Source: Aspidiotus rigidus (taxonomy: Eukaryota > Arthropoda > Insecta > Hemiptera > Diaspididae). From it: a stretch of DNA of 64,000 nt. Each line of letters opens with the position of its first letter. Position 1 is the first letter of the stretch. The notes beneath the pieces were generated by a model that was given only the letters and a program-made list of their open reading frames with translations, was not told where the DNA came from and ran no database searches. The translations under genes and the position numbers were made by a program. This document shows positions 33,431 to 46,055 of this stretch, in pieces. Where the stretch lies: NCBI GenBank assembly GCA_035079385.1, contig JAVHKY010000034.1, forward strand, positions 3,720,001-3,784,000. Direction: 5' to 3'.

Positions 33431-35560
33431 CATTGTTGATGACGTCATAGTGATGAAATTGTTGCAGAAAATCTGGTTACTAATTCGCGGTGGTTTTTCC
33501 AGGAGTAGTCCCAGTTTTATAAAGATCACTAATGACGTCATCCCACACCCCGCTCCTTGTTCCAGAATAAGTTTTATCTGTCCCTAAATTAGGTCCAGAT
33601 TATCAATGACGTCATAATGACGAAATTTTTAACAGAAAATTGTTGTGACGGATTTTCTAAGGGTAGTTCCAGTCCTATGAAGGTCATTGATGTCGTCGAA
33701 CTATTCTCCGCGCCCTATTTCAGAGTAAAACATTTTTCAATTCTTGGATTAGGTTGAGGTCATTGATAACGTCATAGAGACAAAATTATCATGAAAAATC
33801 TAAACGCAAAATCAAGACGGTTTTTCCTAGATTAGTCCCAGTCTTATTAAGATCATGACGTCATACTACGCCCCTTTCCCAGCTCTAAAATAAATTTTTC
33901 AGTCTCTAAATTAGGTCAAGATCGTTGATAACTTCATAGTGATGAAATTGTTATGGGAAATTTCGTCATAAAATCGTGACAGGTCAATGATGATATCATA
34001 TATTAGGCTTTACACCCGGAGTGGAACATTTTTGAATTTCTAAATCAGTTCAAGGTCATTGATGATGTCACTGTGACAAAATTGTTCCAAATATTATGTT
34101 GCAAAATTGTGACCGTTTTTCTAAGAGTAGTCTCAGTCTTATAAAGATTATTGATGACGTCACAGAGACAAATTTATTACAGAAAGTCGTGTCGCAAAAT
34201 CGTAGTTCCAGTCCTATGAAGATCATCGATAATATCATACTACGCTTCGCACAGCTCCGGAGTGAAAAATTTTTCAATTCTTGAATTATAGGTCAAATTC
34301 ATTGATGACAAAAAATCGTATCGCAAAATCACGTGTTGAGTCGAGAGCGCTCGCGTACTTTCATTACAATTTATGCAGTGATTCGTAAAATAAAATATTG
34401 AAGAATAGTGACGGTTCTTCTAGAAGTAGTCTAGTCCCAATCTCATGAAGGTCATTGATAACGTCTACCACGTTCCCAGCTTCAGGTTAAATTTTCCAGT
34501 CTCCAAATTAGGTCAAGATCTTTGATGACGTCATAGTGATAAAATCATGAAATATTGCGTCGCAAAATCTTGACAATTTTTCCAAGAGTAGTTCCAGCCT
34601 TATGAAGGTCATTAATGACGTCATATTAGTCTTTGCACCCAGCTCCAGAGTGGAACATTTTTCAGTTCCTAAATTAGTTTAAGGTGATTGATGACGTCAT
34701 TAAAATTGTGTTAGAAAAATCGTGTTGCAAAATCGTGACGGTTTTTCCAAGAGTAGTCCCAGTTTTATGAAGATCATTCATGACGTCATACTGACAAATT
34801 TACCACAGAAAATTGTGATGCAAAATTATGATAGTTTTTCCAAGAGTTTCACCAGTGTTATGAAGATCATTGTTGATAAATTTTCCACTCTCAGGTCTAG
34901 ATCGTTGATGTTGTCATTGTCGTAGTGATGAGATCGTTATGAAAAAATTTGTCTCAAAATTTCGACAGTTTTTCCAAGAGTAGTTCCAGCCTTACGAAGG
35001 TCATTAATGACGTCATATTAGTCTTTGCACCCAGCTCCAGAGTGGAACATTTTTCAGTTCCTAAATTAGTTTAAGGTGATTGATGACGTCATTAAAATTG
35101 TGTTAGAAAAATCGTGTTGCAAAATCGTGACGGTTTTTCCAAGAGTAGTCCCAGTTTTATGAAGATCATTCATGACGTCATACTGACAAATTTACCACAG
35201 AAAATTGTGATGCAAAATTATGATAGTTTTTCCAAGAGTTTCACCAGTGTTATGAAGATCATTGTTGATAAATTTTCCACTCTCAGGTCGAGATCGTTGA
35301 TGTTGTCATTGTCGTAGTGATGAGATCGTTATGAAAAAATTTGTCTCAAAATTTCGACAGTTTTTCCAAGAGTAGTTCCAGTCCTATGAAGGTCATTGAT
35401 AGCTCCAGGATAAATTTTTCATCGATGGTGTCATACTGACAAAGAGAATGTCATGTGAAATCGCGACGGTTTCTCCAAGAGTAGCAGTCTTCTCATAGTC
35501 ATTGATGACGTCATACTACGCTCCCCCCTCAGTTCCAAGGTCAGAAATTTCAACGGGGAA
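33430..35560 (+). repeat. Satellite array rich in the CRE palindrome TGACGTCA
   Basis: The unit of roughly 170-200 bases carries 'TTTTTCCAAGAGTAGTxCCAG', 'ATGAAGGTCATTGATGACGTCAT', 'CCCAGCTCCAGAGTG' and 'AATTAGGTCAAGGTC'. TGACGTCA occurs more than a dozen times (near 33440, 33533, 33607, 33856, 34154, 34524, 34616, 34692, 34781, 35008, 35084, 35173, 35514). Single copies of the motif are also scattered elsewhere in the window (for example 9899, 13569, 27063, 28374, 31713). No coding content; short ORFs inside repeat with the unit. Confidence 0.75.
34577..35360 (+). repeat. Recent 392-bp tandem duplication inside the satellite
   Basis: 34577-34968 and 34969-35360 are near-identical; I noticed only a few single-base differences (for example GGTCTAG against GGTCGAG). 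This is much higher identity than between other units of the array. Confidence 0.85.
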
Positions 35561-35650
35561 CTTATTTTATTGTGGGGGAGCGGTAGATTAGAAAATTTGC
35601 TCGGCAAAAACTAATCTATCCTAGTCTACTTAGGCCGTGGGAAAAATTTT
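35545..35650 (+). repeat. Dispersed repeat copy (GAACCTGTTC family)
   Basis: GGGGAACTTATTTTATTGTGGGGGAG followed by AAAATTTG and CTCGGC, a degraded copy of the family. The 35650-36204 stretch after it has no recognised gene. Confidence 0.4.
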
Positions 35651-36650
35651 TCATTTTTTTCTACCTGTTTCCTGTTTGGTTTGGTATGGGAAGTGACCCT
35701 TGGAAAATTCCGACCATCGAGCTAGAATAGAAAGAAGACTTGATAAAATAAAAATCATTTAAGGAGTTGAATATGGATAAAATTCGCATCTCGAGGTATG
35801 CGTAATATGCAATATCAAGATTATATTCGTCCCCTAGGACAGGTTCCCTGAATTCCAGCCGTCGTTTTTCCAAATCCCTAAATTGGGTCGAAGTCATTGA
35901 TGACGTCATAGTCATACAATTGTGTCACCAAACCAGGACGTTTTTTTTGGTATAAAGGTCATTGATCTCATCTTTTTTTGGCATGGATCAGACCCATCTA
36001 CGTCTCTTCAAAAACCTTTGCCTGCATAAGTTTGCATGTAAGATAGATATGGAACCCATAATTTTCATTTTTCATTCGTTGAAATATTTTGATATCAATT
36101 TCATTCATACCTGTAACTTCTTTTCTTGACTATTCTTTAGTGTGAGGACGAAAATATCTTATTGAGCTAGAGGATAGTAATTAATTTTATTGCTATCACT
36201 CCTCTTAATTATAACATACCTATCTCGTCCTATTTAAAATTCGATTTTCTTGTTTATTTAATGAGGTGAGCCTGTACCCAAAAATAAATTTTAAAAAGAC
36301 ATAATAAATATTTATTCAATTATTATTCTTATCGTTACACTGCCGGTATATTATGCATTATTTGTTATTGTTTTTTGTATGCGTAAATTTTTCAAATATG
36401 CTATCATTTTCTATTGTTAGCACGTTGAGTTGAGTTGATGAGGCACTCGTTCATAAACTCAACGATTTTGTAGGGCGGACATGTATTCATCTAGAAGCAT
36501 AATATGTTTCATCGTTCATTATATAATTTAATTTGTTCCTGATACGTATTTGGCTATTGGCAGTGAATTTGGATTCTTACTGTTCAAACAATCCATTATT
36601 TTCGGATAGGCATCGACGAGCCGTTGATTTCATATGCTTCGGTCGACGCA

Positions 36651-36655
36651 TCAGT
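36651..36655 (+). promoter_or_regulatory. Candidate initiator TCAGT of carboxypeptidase copy 2
   Basis: Same word and flanks as 23097-23101, lying 91 bases before the start codon. Positional evidence only. Confidence 0.3.
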
Positions 36656-36745
36656 ATACTCGAGTCCTCATGAGAATCGTAGGTTTTTACCTCTCTCTTC
36701 TTATAGATTTCGTTCGAACTATTCACATTTTGGACCCTGGTAGAC

Positions 36746-39050
36746 ATGGCTAAGATGGATTTCTGTAACCGTAAGTAATTCGTGACTAATCGCAGATACA
36801 GAATTCTGATTCACTAATTATTGAGGTGCCAGTATGTAAGGAGAAGAAAGATGTCCGAGCTCAATGTATAAGAAGAAAACTGTACATAATTCCAAAGAGA
36901 AAGGGACTTCCGCCTACTTTGTAGACTTGATGGCAGGCGGAAGCTTTAACCTAGGTAGTTTAAAGAATTGGAAAAAATCTCAAATTTTGAACAACTGACT
37001 GCACATTGTGATTCCGGAAGAAATGGGCTTAGGATAGAGACTGGACATTTCGATTTCTGATGTGTGAAAAGTAAACTGCGATTCGATAGGGAACAGAGTT
37101 CCAGTATACTTTGTTAGAAATGTTACATCTCCTTTCTGCTGATCGTATTTGATAAGTTTCCCTTCTGCCAAGTCTTTACAAAACTTGTGGAGCCAAGTGT
37201 GAACGGGGGAAATGTTCGTTTGTTCACGAATGAGTTGAACGAATGAACGACTCTAATTTTTCTGAGCTGAATGCAAACTGACCAACAACGAAAAATTTTT
37301 GACACTTGTAAATTGCTACAATTCGGAAAAATTTACTCTTCCTGCTAGTATTGATACTCTTTTCTCGCTCCTATGTTAGCGCGTCATTTTTGTATCATAT
37401 TTGAATGGAAAATTCTACAATTTCTGATTCGACGCAACGCTCCGCAGTTTGGAGTTGAATACGCGGGGGAAAATCCGCTGGGTTTGCTGAAATTGTGGCA
37501 AAGGTTGCAACCAAAGGGAGATTTGTAAGTAAACGAAAGCAAACGCAGACTTTTTCTTTGTAAGGGAACGTTCTCTTTGTCTATCCGCGGGACAATGCCC
37601 TAATACCGGTAGGCTAGTCGAATAGCCACTTTTACTTTTGAAAACCTACTCTATTGGATGACATACTTATTTTTCAGCTAAAATCAGGTCTACATTTTTC
37701 CTGTTCTGCTATTTTAATGCATACTCGATACTATCTGTAAAAGCTAAACCTGAGCTGCAGATTGCCAACACGAACGAGGCGCTGTTTTTGACTCCATATC
37801 TGGAAAAGGGGGAGATCGATAAAGCTAAACAACTCGCTGAAGTGCAGCCAATCATGGGAGAATACAAAAGCTACGCTGGTTTTCTAACCGTCAACAAAGA
37901 CTACGATTCTAACCATTTCTTATGGTTTTTTCCAGCCATGAAAGGTCCAGAAACAGCGCCTGTAGTTGTGTGGCTAACAGGAGGTCCGTGTTCGTCCACC
38001 GTGAATGCGTTGTTCTATGAAAGTGGCCCGTACGGTGTCGATGTCCTCAACAACACGCTTTACGAACGAAAATTTTCGTGGACTGAAACGTTGTCTATGC
38101 TGTACATCGACAACCCAGTTGGCACAGGGTTCAGTTTTACAAAACAAAACGAAGGGTACTGCAAAACCCAGGAGGACGTTGCGGCGAACCTGTACAAGAC
38201 GATTGTACAATTTTTCCAACTATTCCCAGAACTGTTGAAGAACGAGTTCTACGTCGTCGGCGGGTCATATGGGGGTAAATTTGCGCCATCATTAGCGTTC
38301 GCTATCCATGAAGGCAATAAGCAATCGAATTCGGAGATAAATTTGAAGGGTGTGGCGATTGGGAATGGATATGCAGACCCGGTCAACCAGTATCGCCGCG
38401 CTCAGTATTTGAACGAGGTCGGACTGATCGACGATAACGAAAAGATACAAATTGAAGAAAAGGAGAAGTTACTCCAAGAATTCATCCTCGAAGGAAAAAC
38501 GCATGAAGCGCTCGGTGTTCAGGCAACTATTATACAGATGATTTCGGAATTTTCAGGCTTACAGGTCTTTTGGAACTATTTATACTCGTCGCCGACTTAC
38601 ATCCCAAGTATCTACGCTCAGTTTGTCCATCAAGATTCTATCCGAAAAAAAATTCACGTCGGTAATCTTACTTTTAACGATGGTAATGTCTGCGCGGAGT
38701 TTTTGAAAGGCGACCAGTATCGATCTGTAGTACCGTGGATAAAAGTACTACTGGAGAGCGGTTACAAATTCATGACGTTCGGTGGTCAAGTAGACGTACT
38801 ACTCCCCTATCACGAAACCGTCAACTACCTACGAAAACTGGACTGGAGTGGAGCCGAAGAATACAAAACCTCTAAAAGACGAATCTGGAAGGTCAGTGAG
38901 GACGATGGAGAAATCGCGGGATACGTGAGAATCGTTCAAAATTTGTACGAAGTGATGATCCGCAATGCTGGGCACCTGCTTTGCGCCGATCAAGCGCGAG
39001 CCGGTTTTGATTTAATAAGTAGATTTATATTCAGTGAATCATTTTTCTGA
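36746..39050 (+). CDS. Serine carboxypeptidase-like (S10, CPVL-type), copy 2, 465 aa
   Basis: Exons 36746-36770 and 37678-39050, phase 1, the same structure as copy 1. Signal peptide (RSTFFLFCYFNAYSILSV, then KA before KPELQ). S205 (GGSYGGKF), D381 (FGGQVDVL) and H441 (NAGHLLC) are kept, as is the unusual one-residue-shorter oxyanion loop WLTGGPCSS. Differences from copy 1 cluster in the insertion/lid region around residues 265-330 (for example ISEFSGLQVFW against ISEFSGFQDFW). The open frame, intact splice sites and conserved AATAAA (39095-39100) suggest both copies are still expressed. As a family, these cut C-terminal residues in lysosomes or secretions; the altered loops make a non-catalytic or changed role possible. 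Confidence 0.92.
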
Positions 39051-39094
39051 CATTCTGATCCTTCGTAGCGTTATAATTTGATGAAAAATCGGCA

Positions 39095-39100
39095 AATAAA
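39095..39100 (+). terminator. Polyadenylation signal AATAAA, carboxypeptidase copy 2
   Basis: Canonical hexamer 44 bases after the stop, in the same position as in copy 1. Confidence 0.7.
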
Positions 39101-40819
39101 AGGATATTGAATCTTATTTCAATTATTTAGAGTATTGTAGTGAGTCACTCCTAGGTACGTAACTCTAATGCATAAATTTGACTATAAAACTATGATTAGT
39201 ACTGAGTAGGTGAATACCCAAAGGAAACAAGAAAATGATTTTAGAGGGGTACAACGAGTGTAGGCTCCTTTCGAATTTGTTTAGAGTACAGCAAATGGGA
39301 GATAGTAGGAGAAATAAATTGGTCTTATTAAGAGAGCAAAGCGGTATTATAAAGCTCAACATAGTTTGTTAGGGATTCAACCTCCCTATTTAATACAATT
39401 TTCTACCACATTGAGTAAGACTCTTGAGCCGTGTGGCTTCCCTCCTGTGTTCTACAATTTTCTCACCATAAGGTGCCTTCTGATTTCGTGTAATCGGAGA
39501 GATGTGTTGATTGCTTAGACGGGTCGGAGAGTGAATGAGACTGGAAGTTGTAATCCTACTGAAGGTCAGTTGACACTAGAAAATATGGAAATTATTCGGC
39601 CCCAAAAAATGAGTAACGTCGCTTTGAGCAAGATTTCACCTGGAGAGGACTTATCATCTTCAATTTCCGCCAAGAAGACGACAGTTTCCTTGATGAATTC
39701 CTTTCTTGACTCTCTTTTCTTTGCTTTTCAATAGCGGTACTCTGTTTTTCAATCCTCTGTCATGATTGAATTACGTTTCATTTCTTTCCACGTTATTGAA
39801 ATTTTTGAAAATCCTGAAAACTCCGTTTCTCTGCTTAACTGTCATAATTTCTCTTGACATCTCAGCCGGATTTTCCCAAGTCCTTCTTCTATAAGGATTT
39901 AAGCTAAAAACCAATTCCTGATGACGTCACACTCATTCTCTCTCGCCTCTCGTGTTTGGGAATTTCAAAGTAATGTCCGGCCTTGATGATATCATGATCT
40001 CTTCGAAGGCACTCTCTTATTTTCTTATCACCACGTGACGTCACACCCTTCTTCAATTTACATTTCTTCTTAGCAATTAACCATAGTTCGAACTTAGTTT
40101 ATAATGAGAAAAAGAATCTTAATTTGAAGAGTTTCGGTGTAAAACCATCCTGTGGGCTTAGCTTAAGTTAGTTGTAGCCTAGTTTTCATGCCTAGAGAAG
40201 AAGTTTAGCTTGAGACTCCACAGTCATAGTCTAAATTGAAGGTTCAGAGCTCAATATTTATTTAGAGGTTCATAGCTTCAAATTTTGACGTGGATGTCTT
40301 GGCTTAGAAACTTCTTAAGACTGAGGGTCATTCTGAAATTCGCCTTCCGAAAATGACCTGACGAGCCGCAAGCTGTTGATTTCATGAGTAACCTTGACCT
40401 AATTGCGACCTTCGCACCTTGGGGCATCTTCATTATACTATAGACCTAACATACGACCAAACTCTGTTTTTTTTAGGGAATCTTGTTGGAACTTTCTAGT
40501 TGGTATAACTTATATTTATCTTGCAGGGAGTTCTTGGAAAAGGGAACTGCGCCTGATAGTGACCTCTCTGTGAGAGGATTGGAAGTCAAACTACTCAGTC
40601 TTCGCGTTCAGAAGGCACCGGCCGATTTTCCTAGACTGCCTCCTCCTAATAAATGTCACGTCGTAGGGGTAGGAAGGCATGTTGATACTTTCTTCCACTC
40701 GAGTTAAGTCAGTTCTGCTCGAAGAGTGCTTCTTCTACTCGCGATTTGTTCTACTTCATGGGATGAAACCATGTTGTTTGTTGCCTCTGACTCCTACCAT
40801 GTCCTGCCTGTGGTCCTGG

Positions 40820-40905
40820 TGGGAATACCACGCGATTATTTGAACGGTTAACCCGCCGACTTACTGTGGTCTTCTAAGTGGGAGACAATTGGTGATTCCG
40901 TGATA
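40820..40905 (+). mobile_element. tRNA-derived SINE-like segment (duplicate of 27950-28035)
   Basis: GAACGGTTAACCCGCCGACTT and the CAATTGGTGATTCCG block match the copy-1 segment but the A and B boxes are more decayed. Confidence 0.4.
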
Positions 40906-41075
40906 AGCTTTGGAATCTTAAGACCAAAGTTCTTCGTCTGTCTCTTTCTCAGTTATGGACGAACCCCCTCTTTTTTCCTAACCCAAGATTTCTGTCTATA
41001 CTTTCCCCAGAAGGAAGAACCCCTGGTAAAGCATCAGAACTCTGAATTTTTGGAAAGTTCCTTTCTACCTATCGC

Positions 41076-44000
41076 ACTCTGATCATTATCAGTCTCCCCT
41101 CTATAAGGTTTTTTTTCAACGAAAATCACCCCTTGATGACGTCACACTTCCTTGCTTCTACTTCCTTCCTCCGTGGGCTGCTTAGATGCTGACCCTGATG
41201 ATATGATTAATTTTCTCAAGACCCTACCTCTTTCTAACCGCGCAAGTACATTGATGACGTCACGTCCTTCTTCAACTTGTTTGACAATCAATTAATCACG
41301 TGAAAAAAAGTCTTAACTTGCAGAGTTTTAGCTTGAAATCCTCCTCTGGGCCTAGCTCATATTAGTTGTAGGCCAGCTTTTATGCGCACAGGAGAAATTC
41401 AGCTTAAAACTCCATAGGTTTGCAGAGCTCAATCTCCCGTTGGGTCCACCTGTACAGACGTTCTTAACTCCAAATGTTTCTAAGTCCCCGTTCTGTGAAG
41501 GATCGGAACTAGAATTTTTTTCCAAGCTCAAGGCTATGGATGACGTCACAAAGTCGGACGTGGACGTTTTCGGACGATGTAATCCCCTTAGCTCAAAACC
41601 GGTCTGACCATCCAAGGAACCTTGTCATGAAATGATGTTTAGCCTAAGACTTTGTCATTATGGCCTAACTTATGGAGCTCAAAATTGTCCCACTTCTGAA
41701 GAGGTTCAAGACTGAAAAATTTTTCAAGTCCATTTTTTTGGAGGTTCATGGCTCGAATTTTCTGAAAGTCCCCTCTATAGAGGATTGAAGCTCGAAATTT
41801 TTTCAAGGTCGTAAATAAGCTCAAGATCATCTATGACTCACAAAGACCAGACGCGTACGTTTCCTGTGGACTGTCCGGGTTTCCCGCCATTCATTCTTAT
41901 AATCAGAAAAAGCCTTTTCCATAGAAAGTAGTTTTTCCTCAAAAACTCGCATTTTGTTTGACTAAATGTCTCGTGTTGAAAGTAACATCTTCCTGATTGA
42001 GCTTGCAGTCTAGTACCGAAATCCGAGTGAGCTTCACTCGAGACCGAACAAAGTCGCACTCGAGTGGAAATGAAACTAAATATACGCCATTAACGAGTGC
42101 GCACCCTGTCTGTATAAGTATAGGATCTATATCTAACGGAGGCTTGCGAATTGTTGGCGTTTTCGCGGTGAAAATAATGCTTTCAAATGCCAACAAATCT
42201 GTTCGCTGCAGCATCTATCAAAACCATTAATCACGAAAATGTCGGAGCGCGTTAATTATTGTAATCTCGTTTTCCTCGCGCACGTTTGAGTATACATCTT
42301 TAAAGTCTATTGTATTTTAGTCGCACTTTTATTCGAATACGATTATCACAACGCTCACTACTATATTATTTTGATCACTCTTGTTATTAGTTCGTCCTAG
42401 AAATATGAGACTAAATATTTGAGGGTAAGAAAAACTAACTGCACCCGAGCTCGCTTATCGATTATTTTCGAAATTCTAGTCTATATTGTCGGGCGCGAAA
42501 AACAAAATTAAAACCGACGAGCATTATCTACTGATCATATTATACAGTTTTGCTCTTTCATTCAGTCTGTCTCGCTCTCACCAAACAAAAGACACCGTAT
42601 TACGAGAGTCTGATCTGGACCCTTCAGACAGAAAGCCCTTCATCGCTTTTTGCCTAGCGTCGAAGAGTATAAATGGCGGACAGGAACATGTGCGCGATTA
42701 TTAACTGTTCAGCGACCGATAATTTAAACAATGAGATTTAGTTAGTTTGGGAAGAATATGTATGGGGACGGATGATGACGACGACGGATGAGGCGAGTCC
42801 ATCGTGCGCGAGCGATGCGGAGACGAAATGAGTCAGCTACAACTATTGTATACGTCTGTGCCAGGCCTACACTACATCCCTTACTCGTCGTACTTCGTAT
42901 GTTCATACTGGGCCAGTAGTGTCATTACACAATAGAATTTACATCGATTTTCCTTCTTCTTTTCTGCTTTTCACTGTTTGTAAATTGTGTACGATTAACA
43001 AAGCGTACTATATTGCCGTGGAAGAGAAGAAAGGAAACGATCCGGTCCAGACAAATTAGAAAATGATAGTGCAGAAAATAGTGGTAGTAATCGGCTGACA
43101 TGTGGTACGGAAATGTAAAGTATTACCCGTATAAATAGCCTGTCGATATTTGTGAGTTTTGGATTCGTAGTTGCTCGAAAAATTTTTCCCAGAATATTTT
43201 GCTAGAGTGTTTTACAAAAGAAGTGATCATCGAAATTTTACATAGACAAACTGGTAATTGGTTCTGAAGAAAAATTTAATTAATTACACTTTGTATGAAG
43301 GTGGACTTGTAATGGATATTAGGCTCGATGTCAAAGGTATGGGGGGGGGTAGGGGATGCTCAATTAATGGGGCCTGCACATTCACATTTGCAGTCGCAAT
43401 TGTGGTACGCATGGGCCTACAATTTTGGAGAGTCGTTAAGGACAGATTTCTTGTTCTTTGCAGCTCATGGAATAACGGTCGCAGTTTTAGTTTTCGAAAG
43501 GTCGGTCAGAGAGAAAAGACCAAATTATTGACGTTTCCGGCGTTCGGTCTCCACAAGATTCGAGTATAGGAAAGGTTTTCTTTCCATTTGTACGAGTTCG
43601 ATTTCATTAACGTCGCGTCATCGTCCGAGGATGTCAAATGCAGTATATAAAACTCAAATATAAAAACGTATCGATGCTATAAAACGACTCCACCTCTAAT
43701 GTAATTCCACCTATCTGGCCAGCTCTCTTTTCATTACTGTTGCGCTTTCTCGAAATAAAAAGAAATGAAAAGCGAAAAAGATGCACTTCTTTTCTGTAGC
43801 GTTCCTCGAATCGAATATAAATGATATCATTTGTCGTTTATTTAGCACCCGTGTCTTTTCATTGCTTTCCTTCTTTTTTTTTTTCTTTTTCTACCTTGAT
43901 AGTACTTCTCACTTCCTCCATTCTTCGACGTGGATTCTTTATCACAGCGACACTAACGCTGCGTTCTTTTGTCGGTTACACGCCCTCTATTCTCGATCTT

Positions 44001-44344
44001 AAAATGATCAGCACAGCACAGTTCCCGCTTTTGAAATTTTCTCAACAAACTGCGGTGGGGAGAAATTTGGATATTTTGGTACTTCTTAAGTTGAACTAAA
44101 ATCATTAAAGGAGGATTATTTGCAGACTCGTAGTGGGCCTGGGGAATAGATGTAGAGAGTTTTTTTCACTTGTCTGTTGCTAACGAATTTCGTGTCATTG
44201 CTCAAGGGAGAAACGCCTCCTTGCCCCCTCCTCACCGAGCCTGATTAAAACACCAGAGAACGGAAGAAGGACTAACTACTCATTTGAACAATCCTCCTAG
44301 TCATCATTATCTGACTGTGATGGAGAATCCTGAAACCCTCGCTT
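41076..44344. other. Long stretch without recognised gene
   Basis: 41.1-41.85 kb still holds dispersed repeats (GCCTAGCTCA family at 41320-41430, TGACGTCA words). 41.85-44.1 kb looks single-copy. A G-run at 43338-43347 is potentially quadruplex-forming. Opposite-strand ORFs at 41838-42230, and ORFs at 43258-43569 and 43821-44099, show no recognisable domains or splice context. Confidence 0.4.
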
Positions 44345-44483
44345 TAAGTTTCATCGTCTACCATGGCGCTCTATGATATGATTCAATTTGCCGTTCCATC
44401 AATCTCTCAGCATATTTCTGTCCGAAGGTACAAGAAAATATTATGGAAGCATGCTGTATCAGAGCTGCTCAGCAAGATCTACC

Positions 44484-44736
44484 CAGGGTGTCCACTTGTC
44501 TGAAAAATCTGGAAGTCAGGGAAAAGTCAGGCAATTTTGTGAGACCTGGAGAAGTCAGGGGATTTTGGGAATTTTACCCAAAGTCAGGGACTTTTTTGAG
44601 ATACGTCAAAAAAAGTTCAAGCCAAGAAGTTTTTCCTCCTCCTCCTCTTCTTTTTTTTTTTTTTAGTGGAGATTATGGTCTGGAGAAAACTGAAAAAGTC
44701 AGGGAATTTCATTTCAGAGAAAAAGTGGGCACCCTG
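44484..44736. mobile_element. MITE with CAGGGTG ends, copy 2, with target duplication
   Basis: Starts CAGGGTGTCCACT and ends AGTGGGCACCCTG, a 13-base inverted end with one mismatch; CTACC flanks both sides. The right arm of the large inverted repeat (about 53120-53135) has the uninterrupted site. The interior repeats 'GTCAGGGAATTTT'-type words and a CT/T run. Same type as 18011-18291. Confidence 0.85.
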
Positions 44737-45979
44737 CTACCCACCTTGACTGCTACTACCCCATTTGTCTATGTCAGCAGCAGTCTTCAAATATTCTCAA
44801 AATAAACCTTCTGCAAGAAGTCCTCTTCAAGATAGTTCGTCGCGAAAGAAAGTGACTTGAACATGTGGGTAAACCAGGGCCTTAAGTTCTGATCTGTTTA
44901 GTATTGCTTCTGACCGGAGATGAAAGCTGAGAATGAAAATTGACAAGACTCGTTAAGGGCGACAATACTACGCGTATTTTGAAGGTAATTCCAATTTCTG
45001 AATCTATGCTCACAATAAGTGGGAAAGCTGGTGAATAGCCCAAGAACAAATTTCGAAGCGCAATAAAAGTTGACGATTAGTTAGTCAGAGAGTGCACAAC
45101 TTAACAGGTGCAAAAATTACGATGGAAATTTACCAGACTTCTAATTATAAATTGAACTTGATTAATTTCAGCAACTGATTTTCTGTCCTTCGAGAGCATT
45201 GAGGCTGAAGGATTTAGCTTAAGCTGCGACTGTCTTTGAAAATTCGACTTTCACTTTCTGCTTCTAGTTCCTCCATGAACAAAGCTTTTGCCTCTTTTTG
45301 GCTAGTTTTCACGTTGTTCAATATCATAATATCCATTCTAGTTCTAGAATTTGAATACGGTGTAGTCGTTCACTATACAGTTCTGAAAAAATTACATCAA
45401 CACTTCAAGAGACAAAGATAGATGTTGGGATACAAAATTAAGAATATTTCAATATGATCAACAACTAAGTTCTGAGATTATATGACTTACCAAATTTATG
45501 TGCCGTCAATAGGGGCAGTACGAGCAATACGTCAAACTAAGGTCAGTAAACAACAACACTTGACAGGTGACTTACATCACCCAAATGGAGGATACATCAC
45601 CAATGATAGGCCTGGGGAGGCGGCTTGGCTTCAGTCCTTTCAGAGATAGATCCGACCTAGACTTTTGAGAGGAAAACTTGATTTTTTTGTGTGGGAAACA
45701 CAATCTTAACCCTTTCTTTTTTTCAACTACTTCTTTTTTGTTCATTTTTGAGCAAGATCTGTTCCTTTGTAGATCCAGAAAGAGTTTGTAGAGTCTGGAC
45801 TATTATCCAGCTTCTTGCTGCAAAGCTGCGTACGCCAACAACCTGTTGGTTCTTGCCAATGACCTTGGGGTGGGGGGGGGCGTTGCCAACAACCTGTTCT
45901 TTAAAGGAAGATGGTAAGTGCAGACGTTCACAAGAATCATAAACATGAAGAAATCTGACGAAAAAATCTCCTGGCCCCA

Positions 45980-46055
45980 GCGGGAAACAAACCCGCGACC
46001 TCTTGTTTTCATCACGAGTGCGATAACCACAACGCTACTAGGCCTTAAAATTGGA
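45980..46055 (-). mobile_element. tRNA-derived SINE head, left arm
   Basis: Read on the - strand: GGCCTAGTAGCGTTGTGGTT (A box) and GGTCGCGGGTTTGTTTCCCG (B box), as in 51742-51810 on the + strand. The acceptor stem is not formed and the anticodon region is irregular, so it is not a functional tRNA. Confidence 0.6.

Larger units (their letters stand above)
36205..41075 (+). repeat. Segmental duplication, copy 2
   Basis: Direct repeat of 22562-28325, with high similarity through the 5' flank, both exons, the 3' flank and the downstream repeats. It lacks the 650-base intronic insertion of copy 1, so its intron is 907 instead of 1603 bases. Confidence 0.85.

Noticed and set aside
34722..35317. 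Two identical 67-codon ORFs (34722-34925 and 35114-35317)
   Set aside because: They lie in the 392-bp satellite duplication and follow the repeat unit; identity reflects recent duplication, not coding constraint.
33430..35560. CRISPR-like array of repeats
   Set aside because: Units are long, degenerate and directly adjacent without unique spacers, and the genome is eukaryotic; it is a satellite.
45980..46055. Possible functional tRNA gene
   Set aside because: A- and B-box-like segments exist but the acceptor stem does not close and the copy is inside a repeated block; treated as a SINE head.
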